In this document: in pieces, positions 24,536 through 35,783 of the stretch
Numbering within the stretch: the first letter of the stretch is position 1
Layout: every line of letters begins with the position of its first letter
Origin: Capsaspora owczarzaki ATCC 30864
Lineage: Eukaryota > Opisthokonta > Filasterea
Reading direction: 5' to 3'
DNA: 64,000 nucleotides
NCBI RefSeq assembly: GCF_000151315.2
Contig: NW_011887292.1
Span: 909,534-973,533 of the forward strand
Program-made: the position numbers and the translations under genes
Notes under the pieces: model-generated
The model's database searches: none
What the model was told of the DNA's origin: nothing
What the model saw: only the letters and a program-made list of their open reading frames with translations

Positions 24536-24783
24536 TATTTGGACACAAAAGCAATCGGCTCCAGAAGTTTAACAGAGTTAAGCATCAGAAATCCGACTGA
24601 TACGATACACATGAATGACAAAGACAGTTAGACGAAAAAAAAAAAAAAAACACGCGCACAGACCAAATACACAAAGAAAACATCAACATTGCCGGATGAT
24701 TGACCCCAGCATCCCCCGTGGCACAGCTTGCGCAGCTCCATTGGACCACATCTACTGTAGGATACAACAGTCTGCAGCCGTGT

Positions 24784-27700
24784 TTAGTTGGAGTTGGAGA
24801 ACGTTCGCTGCAGCTGGGTTTGCAAGGCGCTGGCCAAGCTGGACTTGAAGCCTGCGACATCGACGCCATCAGCAGCAGCTGCAATGCACCAAAAGAAAAC
24901 CAACAGGTCAGTTTGGAAAGGCCCGACATTTGCGTTTTCGGCAGACAAGCACGACGTACAAGGAAGAGATTTGATTGCTTCGGCAATGGCCTCGCTTGCA
25001 ATGGCAGTCGGGTCCAATTGCGACTTGGCAGCTGCAACCGTGGCTCGCTGTGGTGACGCATTCCCGAGAATGCACAATCAGACCCCGATGGAATGAGCTT
25101 CGTGTTGGCGGACAAAGGAGGAATGGCGGTGGCAAGACGACGAGGTATTGCGCTACTTACGCCTTGGCGGGCTGGGGTGTCAGATTCGCTGGACTTGCGT
25201 GCACTGGTTTGCTGCAACGAGCGACGGACGGCTTTTGAGGCTGGAGGTGCTTCTACAAGGGCACGACAACAAAACCAGCCATCAAACAGTCAGGGAATGC
25301 TGAGTCGCAGACAACAGCAATCCAGACAAAACATCCAATCGTGTACCAAGTGGTGCGGGCTTGCGCTTTGTTGGCTTTGCTACAGCTGCCACGGGACTTG
25401 AATGTGCTGCTGAAGGTGTCAATGTGTCAGTCAAGCCATTATTAACACATCAAGCAGCCTTCAAATAAATGTCAGGCAGAGCATACCTTCGTAATTGGAC
25501 ATGGATAGTGTTTGGGATGGTGGCACTGGAATAGCAGGATAGTGGGGGTAAATCCAACGGAAGGCGGGTTTGCGCGAACAAACCGAGTTCATGCGATCCT
25601 TCGCGATCAACCCGATGCTGGCGAGCACATTCGCAATGTCGTACAAGCGGCGAATTTTGGCTGGAAGGAGGGTGATGCAGGGAGGTTGGGTGGAAAGGCA
25701 AGAGGACAAATTGTCAACATCAAGCTTTGTGGCGAAAATCGTAGATTTGCCACTGCTCAAAAAAACCAAACGATTGGTACGTACTCTTCAGCTTCGAGTC
25801 CATCCAGTCAATTGAACCACCGCCGGTACCAGCAAGCTGCGCCGCAGCGTCGTCCATCGTCAGTAGCCGAGACTGAAGCGCAACGACCAAGCACGGTAAG
25901 TCGCTGTTCGCTCACTTGCAAGCGGAATCAATGCAAAATGAGGCGCGGCTTACCGGTGAGGAAATCATGAGGACCAGGAATAATCTGCTCAGGTTGCACA
26001 GGCTCTTTTCTTTTCGCGATGCTGTTGTTGGAGAAACAAAAAACGTCAAGTTAGAAAATGAGCTTGAGCCTCAAAACTTGATGATGGAACTGGACATAAA
26101 TGGTGCTGTTGGCGCACCGTTCTTTTTGGCGACGTCAGAGGAGGCCTGCAAGTTGGTATCGCGCGCGCGCAGAGCCACGGGCTACAACGGGCGATTGTAA
26201 ATTAGTGAGCGGTGCTAAGAGCAACTCGCTGGTTTTGAAGCAATTCGCATTTGCACACGCACCTGCTCGGTATCGCTGTCATCATCGCTTCCAAGCTCAT
26301 CGTCATCAAGCAGCAGTTGACCATTGGGGCTCGTCTGTTGTCACAAAAAAGAATCAGCACTCTCATCATCAACGTCGCACCATCTCATGCTCTCTACCAA
26401 TCCGACATACATGGGCTTCTTTCAGCCGACGGAGCCGCTCGGGCAGCCCTTCCATGCCGACCCACTCGTACTGATTTTTGGCCACACGTCGAAGAATTTC
26501 AACGCTCTCCAAAACATTGATGATATCATACAAGCGTCGACGGTTCACAGCTGTTGCCAGTTCAACAATTCATCAATGTTAGTCCAATTTGGGTCTGTTG
26601 CAGTTTTTCATTTAAACAAACTTCAGGCAAGCTACCGTACCCAAAAGGCCAGCAGTTTGGTCCAGGTGAATCGAGGTGCCAGGCTGGGCATCCCAATACG
26701 ACTTCAGGAACCTGCTCGTTGTTGTTGGACCAGTGAGTTGCAATTCGAACAAACAGCAATGCAAAACCCGAAAAATACATCACAACGAGCTGAGTTGGTG
26801 TTGTCGCCGTCCTCTGCCTCCTCCTCCTCGATTTTAGCCTGGTTTGTCCTTACCTCTCGCAAAGCAGGCCAAGAGATCGGTTTTTGCGCGCCTCGGCTTC
26901 GTTCTCATCGACGTCTTCGTCTGCTTGTGACGCGAGTGCTTGTGGGGACTCGGCTTGGCGGCTTGCACGTGCTGTCGCGGCCTTTGCAGGCATGATACGG
27001 TCAACGGCGGGATTCCCGACGGAGACGGCGGACAACTTGCGGACAACAGGAGGACGGACGCTGGTGGCGACGTGCGCTGCAGCGGCCGCAGAGGCTGCGT
27101 GAACAGCAGCAACATACGGCGGGACCGGCTTGGACAGCTCGGGCATTTGTTCTGCTTGGCGCTGTTGGGCCTCCTCATACTTCAGGATGGGGCTGGCCAG
27201 GAGACAAAGCGCCTTTAACTTTGAGGTGGGTGTCGCCGGCTGACAAGCTGCGCTTTCGACATGCGCGTCATCCGAAGACGGGCAGTCGCTGGCTGCAGCC
27301 AGCTCGGGCTGGGGCATCGAGCGCCGCAGGCGAGTCGAGCCAACTTTGATGGCGGTGTACCTTCGCGCAGCACGCGCACTCTCGGCCGAAACATCCATGT
27401 CCTCGGCAAGGTCGGTTTCAAGATCCGTGTCATCCGGCTGGGGGAGATGCCCCAATTTGGCCGCGCGACTCGGAGTGCGTCGTGAATGCCGGGTCACTGG
27501 CGACTCGGCCTGCCGCGACGCAGCAGCGAGTTCCATCATTGTGTGGGACGCCAGCATGGTTTTGGGCGTGACGGTTGACGAGGAGGAGGCAGTGTGGTGT
27601 CCTAGCGTCGTGCTCGGACGCGCGGGTGTGGTGTGCTCCATTTCGAGCGCAACTTCGCGCGGTTCCTCGCCGCTCAGACGGAGGGACGCCAAAACGTGTC

Positions 27701-28028
27701 CGCGACTGGAAGGGCCTGTTGCACGAGCAGGCGATGTAAACGAGAAATCTGGTGCAGCCGAGCCATCAAGGCGCTCGCTCAACTGTGCAGGGCGCTGAGC
27801 CATGGCGCGCTTGCTCCGGGTCGGGGAGGTGGAAGTAGGCGTCGGAGGGACCACCATGCGAGTGCCCTGGGTGGTGGGAGACTCCTCGTGGCGCGACTGT
27901 TGCGAGCCTGCGCCACTCAGATTCGACTGCGTTGAAGGCGAGTCGCTCGGGGTCAACGGCTGAACGCTGGCGTGATTGGCGGCGGACTTGCCTCTCGGGC
28001 TTCGGTGCGGCGGCGAGGCTGTCTCCAT
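24784..28028 (-). CDS. E2F7/8: atypical E2F transcription factor with two DNA-binding domains (E2F7/8 type)
   Basis: E2F7/8 proteins are DP-independent repressors carrying two winged-helix E2F domains in one chain. Exon 1 (26854-28028) starts [19 protein letters not shown], is Ser/Thr/Pro/Ala-rich and low complexity for about 380 residues, and ends with the start of domain 1 ([12 protein letters not shown]). Following exons give [40 protein letters not shown] and [10 protein letters not shown]. After an acidic linker ([18 protein letters not shown]), domain 2 reads [55 protein letters not shown] and [11 protein letters not shown]. No dimerisation or Rb-binding segment was recognised, as in animal E2F7/8. 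The C-terminus ends near [11 protein letters not shown] at 24784. Intron edges in the C-terminal third are approximate. It is divergent from P2X. Confidence 0.9.
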
Positions 28029-28130
28029 GGTTGGTTTGCTTTTGAGTGAGATTGAGTACCTATCTGGAGCAGAGTGCCGGGCAGTGCGAAGCGGCGCGTT
28101 GACGAGCGAGACCGGAGCTTGGACTGGGGA

Positions 28131-28144
28131 ATTGGCGCCAAAAT
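28131..28144. promoter_or_regulatory. palindromic E2F-type site
   Basis: attggcgccaaaat contains the inverted repeat TTGGCGCCAA, a near-ideal E2F site (TTTSSCGC on each strand). It lies about 103 bp upstream of the E2F7/8 start codon. Function is inferred. Confidence 0.5.
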
Positions 28145-28826
28145 GCAGCACGCGCGAAACAGAGAACGAAGAAAAAGAATAAAAAATAAAAATAAAATAA
28201 TAAAAAATAAAAAATAAAAAATAAAAATAAAAAAGAGGGACCAAACGCTTGGGTTTTGTGAAACCTGGATGAGATGTGACGAGGTGGGATGCAGCAGGTC
28301 AGAGGCAGAAACAATACAGATGACGAACGGTGAGATGAGCGGAGGAAGTGCTGTGGCTGAGAGGCACGAACGGAGGAAGTGGGAAGCAAACGAGAGCGCG
28401 ACAAGGTTTTTTTTTTCCCGTCTTTTGGGTTCTTTTTTGTCTCGTCTTGAGAAGGCGACTTTTCCGGTCCTTCTCACTCACAAGCCTGTCCAGAAAGGGA
28501 CTAAGCGTGAGAATCAAGTGTCTTTGTCGCTTTCGCCAAAGAAAGACGGCGTAAACTCCGTCACAGCGGTCGCAATGGTCGCAAAGGACTGCGGTGATCG
28601 ACGGGAAAAAAAAAAAGTGAAACAACACACTCCATTGCTTCCTCATCTCGCTGCTTCTCTGCGCTGCCCCTGGGCTCTGGGCTGCTGCAGCGACAGACAC
28701 GCAGAGTAGATTCATTGCTCAGCTCTGTCTGCACCCATGTGCCACCCACCATGCCAGGAGAACGAACAACTAGAGCGAGAAAGCGAAAAAGAAATCAAAA
28801 AAAAAAAAAAGAGAAAAAAAAAAGCA

Positions 28827-28856
28827 CCGCCAAAGCGCGCCAACAATCTTGGCGGG
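28827..28856. promoter_or_regulatory. cluster of three E2F-like half sites
   Basis: Within 30 bp the sequence holds CCGCCAAA (reverse of TTTGGCGG), GCGCGCCAA (reverse of TTGGCGCGC) and TTGGCGGG. It sits at the point where strand composition switches between E2F7/8 and P2X. Confidence 0.45.
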
Positions 28857-29009
28857 TAATTCAAATCCAAGGCAAACTGATCTGGCACTGATGGCGCAGT
28901 GCTAGCGCCTCGGCGCTCTCCCAGACCCCTTCTATCACACTTTAGTGCACATCCATGTTGAACGGGGTGAGGAACGCCGCGCTGGAGCACCAAGATCAGC
29001 GTTGCACCG

Positions 29010-29023
29010 TTTGGCGCGAAAAA
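29010..29023. promoter_or_regulatory. E2F-type site TTTGGCGCGAAA
   Basis: Exact match to the classical TTTSGCGCSAAA consensus, in the shared upstream region of E2F7/8 and P2X, about 640 bp before the P2X start. Confidence 0.5.
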
Positions 29024-29661
29024 TTTCAATCCTGCTCCCTTCCAAATATCCGAATTTGGGCACTCGAGCGCCTTTTTTTTTTCCCCCTCTTCTGCTTCCT
29101 TCTCGCTCTGCCAGCCCAAGCTGTGCCATCTCTTTCAAGATCGAACTTTAAGACTCTCAAGTTCATTTTCGTGCAACGCTGGAAGCGTCGAATGCAGCTG
29201 GTTGCTGGGTTGTGGCCAAAGGAAGGCCAAAAATCTGCAAAAAGCCAGCCATATCTGCTTTTTTTTTTTTTTTTTTTCTTTGGAAACGCATGGCTTTTTT
29301 TTTTTTTTCGAATTATTCTGATTATTCAACAACTTTACCCGCGTAAAAAGAAAAAGAAGAAAAAAAAAAACTGAAGCTCAGCAAAAGTGCACATCGTATT
29401 GGAAAACCAACCAAAAAAACACAAAAGTCAGACAAGGAAGAACTCGGCCAACGTGGATGGATGTTTGCACAGATCTGAATTGACAGCGTACACTTTGCAG
29501 CACTGCTTTCTACCAGCATTCAATGATTGAATGATTGAGAGCACATCCTCATTCAATTCCTTACATCTTGTAAATCCAAAACCAGTGACGTGTTGCTCGA
29601 CCACTCACTCCAATTTTTGTTTTAACTTTTTACTTTTTGCAATCTGCCGATTGATTGGGCC

Positions 29662-31528
29662 ATGTCAGAATCAAAGCCGACGCTGCGGAGTCGAGTTGCG
29701 ACCACCCTGGGCGAAGGCTTCCGAGCTGTTGTGGCGTACGAGACGGCCAAGGTGGTCGAGGTGCGCTCGCTCAAGCTGGGCTTTTTCAATCGCTTCGTCC
29801 AGCTCGCCATTCTGGGCTACGTGATTGGTTATACCATCGTGTACCAGAAGGGCTACCAGACACAAGCGCCGCTCCAGAGCACGCTCACTACCAAGGTCAA
29901 GAACGTGGGCTTTGCCTGCCAGAGCACGGACTCTGCTGGCGGTCGGTACGGCGGGCGGGGCGGTGCCGCAATCGGAGTTACCACATGTCCCATTCCAGGA
30001 GTGGATCCGCCTGGGAACACCGAGCTCAGCCTGTGGGACTCGACAGACTACGTGATTCCTGCAAATGTGAGGTGGACGATTTGTTTGTTGGTGTGCTGTT
30101 GGCGCAATTGGAATAATCCTGCCGTCGGCAACTCATGAGCCGCCATCCAACTCTGTTTCGTCTCGCAGGAGCACGATGCCTTGTTCATTTTAACCAACTC
30201 GATTGTGACTCCAGAGCAAAAGCAAACGACTTGCGCCGAGGTATGCCGCTGCGAGTTAGTTTGAGTGAGTTTTCCTTTTCAATCTTGGCGGACCTCTCAC
30301 AGAGAGTCCTGGTTGATGGCAGGATCCTCAATATGCACAAGCGTGCACGGACGATTCGGAATGTACCAAGTATTCTAGTACTCGAAATGGTAAGAGTCGG
30401 TTGTCCAAGCAGTGTGTCGGGTTGTGAACGGTATCTAACCATTCCGGCTTGTGCGGACTTGTGCGTGTGACAGGAATCATGACTGGCCGGTGCGTGAACA
30501 GCACGTGCGAGATTTACGCCTGGGCTCCGCTTGAACTGGACTCGCTCAGCCCGCAGTCGGGCTCTGTGATTGAGCAAGCCGGAAACTTCACCGTGTTTAT
30601 CAAAAACAACGTTCGCTTTGCCAAGTTTGGCATCTCCCGCACCAATGTAGACATTGGAAACACGAGTGCTGCCTATCTCGCCAATTGCCGCTGGAACAAG
30701 GAGGTGAGTTTCCGTGTTTCGTTGTTGCTGTGGCCTGATGTGCTACTACTTGCTGAACGTTTTCCTTTGGGTTGTGCTCCTCTAGACCGACTACTATTGT
30801 CCCATCTTCAAGCTGGGTGACTTGGTTGAAGCTTCCGGCTGGAAGATTGAAGACATGTTGGTGCTGGGAGGAGTGCTTGGAGTCAACCTCGATTGGACTT
30901 GCAATTTCGACAACGATGAGAGCGAATGCCGCCCAGTCTTCTCCATCAGTCGGTAAGGCCACGAGTTGCATGCTCTTGTGAGTGGATTTGTTTTTCTTGC
31001 TGGCATTTGGGATCCCATGCCTAATGTTCTGCGTGTTTGTGGCGCTGTAGAATCGACGATCCAACGTCCACGAGTCCTGGATACAACTTCCGCTATGCCG
31101 ACTATTACACACTCCCGTCGCCAACCGATCCATCGATCAGCGTCCCGCATCGTGATTTAATCAAGGCGTACGGCATTCGCCTCATCTTTGTCGTGTCTGG
31201 CGAAGGAGGCAAGTTTGATGTTGCGGCGCTCACCATGAGTCTCGGCTCGGGCTTGGCTCTGCTTGGTCTGGCGACCTTGCTGTGCGACTTTTTCATGACG
31301 CATTTCTTTGCCAAGAAGGACTACTACCGCGAGAAAAAGTTTGAACTCGTGGATGATCTCCCGCCGCTCGATCAGACATTTAGTCGTCTCGTCGGTGGCC
31401 CTCGCCGCTCGGAAGTTGCCGTGCCTGTTCCATCAACCTCCACCAGTGTTGGATCCGTCCAAGGGGGTAACACTGCAAGCGAGAAGAGCCCGCTGCTGCA
31501 GGAAGATCAACGGCACACTTGGTCTTAA
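29662..31528 (+). CDS. P2X: P2X ATP-gated cation channel
   Basis: Trimeric ATP-gated cation channel subunit with two membrane helices. Exon 1 starts at 29662 and ends at 30066; five more exons end at 31528. The cytosolic TxK phosphorylation-type motif (TAK) precedes TM1 (FVQLAILGYVIGYTIVYQKGY). ATP-site residues of animal P2X are present: TTKVKN (the two lysines), NFT, the NFR motif in YNFRYADYY, and IKAYGIR (third lysine). TM2 is in GGKFD, then MSLGSGLALLGLATLLCDFF, and the trafficking motif YxxxK is met by YYREK. Nine of the ten conserved ectodomain cysteines are seen; the one in the animal AWCPVE block is Ala here (AWAPLE). The C-tail is short and ends near SPLLQEDQ. Plasma membrane or contractile-vacuole location cannot be told from sequence. 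Confidence 0.95.
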
Positions 31529-31767
31529 TCTGAATTTTTCGGAAACGCCGGGTTGGTTCTTTGGGTGCTTTGCAGAAGGGTTGCTGGTGTTGTCATTCTG
31601 CTGGAACGCTCTGCTTGATTTGATCACGAACGAATCCCAAAAACAATTCCATTTAATTTGAAAGAAACTGCTCTCTGCAAAAGCGACAAATATTTTTACA
31701 TTAGTCTTGCAAAACACCGAGTACGCGAAAACTCTGAGACACAAACTCATCGAGGCTTTTTCTGAGG

Positions 31768-34700
31768 CTATGACATGTCCATTGGCGCAGAAGTGCCGTC
31801 GGAAGACTTTGTCTCCGGCTCCGACGATGATACATTGGAGAACAGACTCGTGCGGTTTGAAGTTCGTGGCTCGGGTGAGTGACTGCGCGACGTGGACGGA
31901 GAACTTGCGCCGCGAAGCAAAGAGGTCGCCAAAACAGATGAAGACAGAAGCTTTTGACTTCCGCTCGTCGGTGAGTCGGCTGGACGAAGGCCCATGTGCA
32001 AGGCACCGGCAGCGAGGGTGGAGCTTGGACTCGTTTTTTCACCGGTTGCAAGGGATGTACCAGACATTTGGTCAGACAGCTTCACTGGAGTGGAAAAGGG
32101 GCTGCTAGCAGACCGAATGCTCCCAGCGTGTTGATGTAGCCCTTCCGCTGAGGAGTGCGCCTCGCTTCGAGCGGGCCGGATGCCATCAGCAGTATCCATG
32201 GCTGATGCCAGCGCCGCTGGAGAAGCGTCTGGAACATGAGGATGATGCGAATGGTGACGGGCCACACCCGACTCGTTGTGGTTTTGGTTGGTGTGCGTCG
32301 ACAAGTCTGCTGCGACGCTAGAGTCCACAGGCAGCCCATTGCCGAGACCAGACGCGTGTTTAGCACTGTGCGAGACTGGGGAATGGAGATTCGGGATGGA
32401 TGCTGAAGCCGCTGCAGCAACAGTAGCGACCGGAGATCGCATCACATAGCTGGGAGTTGGTACTGCGATCGACGGTGGCAATGCTGAGGCTTGTGCTTCG
32501 TCAGATTGTCGTTGTTGGGGCTGCTGCAGTTGTTGGTGCTGCAGCTGCTGTGCCTGGGGCGGCGGCGGCTGAGGCTGCTGCTGTTGCTGCTGAATGCCCT
32601 GCTGCTGTTGCTGCTGAATGCCCTGCTGCTGTTGCTGTTGAGATGCCTGCGGCGTAGAGAACGCAAGGACGCGCTGTTTAGGGCGGTTGACGACGCTCTG
32701 GATAAAGCCACCGATTGCTTGAATGATACGATCATCGACAGCTTCTTGAACGGGGGTGGCCGTGAATGGTGGTTGGTTGGTGCTGCCAGAACGCAACGAG
32801 AACGGCGTGACGCGCAGCGAATCTGCGGCACCGTCAATAATCGCAACGACATTGCGGGCTCGCATTTGGCGGCGCACCTAATCAAAAAGGCCAAAGTTAG
32901 TCAATCAAACGAGCTTGTCGTTACTTGATCCACGGTATTCGAGACACGAATGTAAATAATCCATACCTTTTCCATCAAGGGCAACGGAGTAGCCGATGCA
33001 CGCGACCCTATCACAAACAACACTGGGATTTTGGTTTGGAGCAGAGAATCTTCCAGTGAAATCCCGTGCAAGCCGAGCAGAGGAAATCCCAAGCAGACCA
33101 CTCCGGCCACGGGTGTTGTCGCAGACACCTCGCACGCAATGCGACCTCCGACGCCCTTGCCGATGAGCACAATCGGCCGATGGGAGTGCTCTTCCGAGAG
33201 TTTGGTGATCTTGCTCGCCAGACGATTGACAATGTGCGCCGTTGGGTTGTGCTGCACGCAGCGACACGAGGAAGCACAGAGTCAGTGATTTGAGTGATTT
33301 GAAGCACTCCAGAATCAACCAGAGAGGCGATCAAAACTAGTTACCTTCAGCTGGTACTTGCCGTGACGAGAATCACCCATCGTCATCACGACGAGCTGGG
33401 CGTCTCCAAGGATGGCAAACCGCGATCGCCAGTATGCCAGTTGCGAGTGGTTCCAATCAGTTTCGCCAGGACAAAGCACGAGTAGCGGCGATGAATTAAA
33501 CTCAAACTGTCCATCAAACGAAAAATCGGGTCAGTGGGGAAAAGGTTGGTAAAATCAAACAGCCTGCTCATAAAAACAAAACGAATAATTTGGGGTCCAA
33601 ACCTTGTGTTCAGGGACCGGTGCTGGGATGGTGCCGGGAGGCGCGCTGGGCAACGGCGTTGAGACAAACGTCACCAAAGCTCGCTCGAGTGCGGCACGAG
33701 CAAACTCGGACGACACTGCCGGGTTGTTTTCCGGGAACCGCACACTGTGGGCGAATGAGCAGAGTTGTTGACTTTCGACAAGCTTGTGCACCTGGGCAGC
33801 AAAAATTCAACAACAATGGTTGCGGGAAAAAAACAACCCTTTAAGCAACATTTTTGACGGCAAACCCAAACCAATGCTCTTGCAGTTGTTGGGGTTTTGG
33901 TTTAATGGACTTACCCGTGTACGCAGTACTCGAAGAATGTCAACGTAGCAGCTGAAGGTGGGCGAGTCGGACGTGTCCACAAGGGCGCTCGTCAGCCAAG
34001 ACAACAAGGACGGATTCCACCGGTGCTCACCAAAAACATGCCGAAAGCTTTCCGCCGCGCGCTATCGACCAAAGAGAAATCAATGGTTAGCAAAAGCAGG
34101 TGAGATCAAGCTGGTGAGCTGTAGCAGGCATTGGCCGACATCGAAAAAGGGGCCGCTGTACCTCCAGAGTGCGGCATCCAACCACAAACATTTGATCCGT
34201 GCTTGAAGTGGCAGTCCAGACATGCATTGATGTTTGTATGAGAGACCTGATTGAGTCGAGTATTCCTCGTTGTGCAAGAGTCATACTGAAAAAAACAAAC
34301 GAGTTGGATTGAGTGTCGGCACCACATAATGATTGCCAATGTCTTTCATGCTCACCTTGAGGGCTGAATGAGCGCATCTGTGCTTGGCACAGCGCGTAGA
34401 GCACGCACTAGCAGCGCGTATCTCGACGGAGACCTGAGCAAGTTCTGCGAGTCGCCGACAAGCGATGAGAATCGCGACGCAGGCGGGATGGCGTCCGAGA
34501 CCTGCATCCAAAATCACAAGAATCACGATATTCAGAATAGTCCAAGGTGAGTATGTCGTCGATGCTTATGCTTCAGCAGAGGACCATGGACCATGAGGGT
34601 TTGAGCCGTCCACACCCCCGCTAACGCTGGTCTTTTTATCGCCTGACTGCGACTGTCAGATCGCCCTGGAAGGCAACAAAACACGGCCTCTCTCGAGTCA

Positions 34701-34960
34701 TCGACTGTTGGTTTGTGCGCTTGTGTGCGCTGGTTTGGCGAATGGAGACTTACGCTGCCGACATCGATGACATCTCGGCGCAGGCGGCGCAGTCGCTCTT
34801 CCTCCATCATCTGCAGCCGCAGTTGCTCTTGCTCTTGTCGAATGTCGTTGGCTTCGTTCGCTGCCCTGCGCTGCTGGCTGGACAGGTCTGCGAACGGGAT
34901 CTCGGCGGTTGCCTGGTGCTCGAGCTGAGGAGCGACGGCGCCCTCATTGAGATTGCTCAT
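31768..34960 (-). CDS. KANSL3: KANSL3-like subunit (NSL complex, alpha/beta-hydrolase fold)
   Basis: In animals KANSL3 is a scaffold subunit of the KAT8 (MOF) non-specific-lethal histone acetyltransferase complex. The start, MSNLNEGAVAPQLEHQATAE, is followed by a charged coiled coil. Later exons give SWLTSALVDTSDSPTFSCYV, SSPLLVLCPGETDW, RPIVLIGKGVGGRIACEVSA, VAGVVCLGFPLLGL, KIPVLFVIGS and RARNVVAIIDGAADSLRV, matching human IILIGWNTGALVACHVS, AVVCLGFPLL, TPVLFVIGQ and VVVGGADDNLRI in order. The serine-hydrolase nucleophile elbow is GKGVGG, without Ser, so it is probably not an enzyme, as in animal KANSL3. The C-terminal exon is low complexity with polyGln and Pro stretches. Exon edges in the N-terminal half are approximate. 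The gene converges on P2X 240 bp away and is divergent from GPN1. Confidence 0.82.
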
Positions 34961-35783
34961 TGAGCGAGTGTGTGGAATAGCAACGGGGAGTGAGTACAGT
35001 GGTAATAGTAACTATTCATAATGATGATAATAATCACAGATGATACTTCGCTCAGATGCTTCCATGCTCCGGTTTATGGCGCCTGCAGTGAGCCGATTTT
35101 GCTGGAAATTGTCTTCTTTGAGCTCCCGCGCGGCCCGTAGTCGGCGGAATGTCGCCAAACTTTCAGCAAATCAAGTGGACATCATGTTGTGTATGATTCA
35201 ATCGCAGTGGTGTCATTTTCTGGTACTCGTGAATTTTTCCAATGTCGTTTGCCGTTTTTTAGTTGCTGGTTTTTATTTTTCAGGTTTTGAGTGATTTTGG
35301 CGGCTTTTGCCAAGTTGTCATATTGTCAAGTTCCGCCCGTCTAGACGACACAGAACTAATATTATTACAATCAGTCACCCTGTGCAACATTTCCTGCAAA
35401 GGCAGACCGCTCAAAAGTCGCGAGCTAGCCAGGAAACGACCGTGCCGAGTATCGCGGTCAGGATCAAGCGACGCTCCCGCACTGTCGGTTCCAGTTAACA
35501 CCGCATACCTGTAACAATCAATCAATAAAACAATTTATACACACTATTCCAAACAAGCGGGCTCGCGCTGGACTGTTTGACTCGAGCGCCACTCGACGAA
35601 CGGCGACCATTTGGAAATCGACAAACAAAACTATTCTACGTTGCTTCTTTGCTGTTGATTTGCCAACAAAGCAGCCCCAGCACAATTCAATACTAACAGC
35701 AACAAGATAACAATGATTGAACGCATCCCTAAAACATCGAAGCGGGAGCTCAGTCCGCTTTACTTTATACCAAACTCAATACA
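34961..35783. other. divergent intergenic region KANSL3 / GPN1, with a weak spliced candidate
   Basis: Minus-strand islands at about 35545-35615 (MVAVRRVALESNSPARARLF), 35350-35495 behind a good acceptor (attgttacag at about 35514-35505 on that strand), and 35010-35150 (RRLRAARELKEDNFQQNRL and on to a stop) look exon-like, but the phases could not be joined with confidence. No family is recognised. AATAAA at about 35524 lies on the + strand. Confidence 0.3.

Larger units (their letters stand above)
22881..24537 (-). mobile_element. Tc1/mariner-family DNA transposon with 115-bp TIRs and TA target duplication
   Basis: The element spans ctatcccg at 22883 to cgggatag at 24535, flanked on both sides by TA (22881-22882 and 24536-24537), the target duplication expected of Tc1/mariner. 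The terminal inverted repeats are 115 bp and differ at a single position, which suggests a young copy. The transposase is on the minus strand. An N gap sits inside. It lies between the 3' ends of WDR48 and E2F7/8 and disrupts neither coding region. Confidence 0.95.
28029..29661. other. divergent intergenic region, E2F7/8 / P2X
   Basis: No gene is seen. Next to E2F7/8 the + strand is A-rich, with AAAATA repeats at about 28176-28235, and next to P2X it is T-rich. The change-over, about 28830-29040, carries E2F-type sites and is the likely bidirectional promoter core. Confidence 0.55.

Noticed and set aside
31768-32877. polyGln/Ser-rich frame considered as a separate transcription factor
   Set aside because: Its start (RARNVVAIIDGAADSLRV) continues the KANSL3 hydrolase fold from the exon before it, so it is that gene's last exon.
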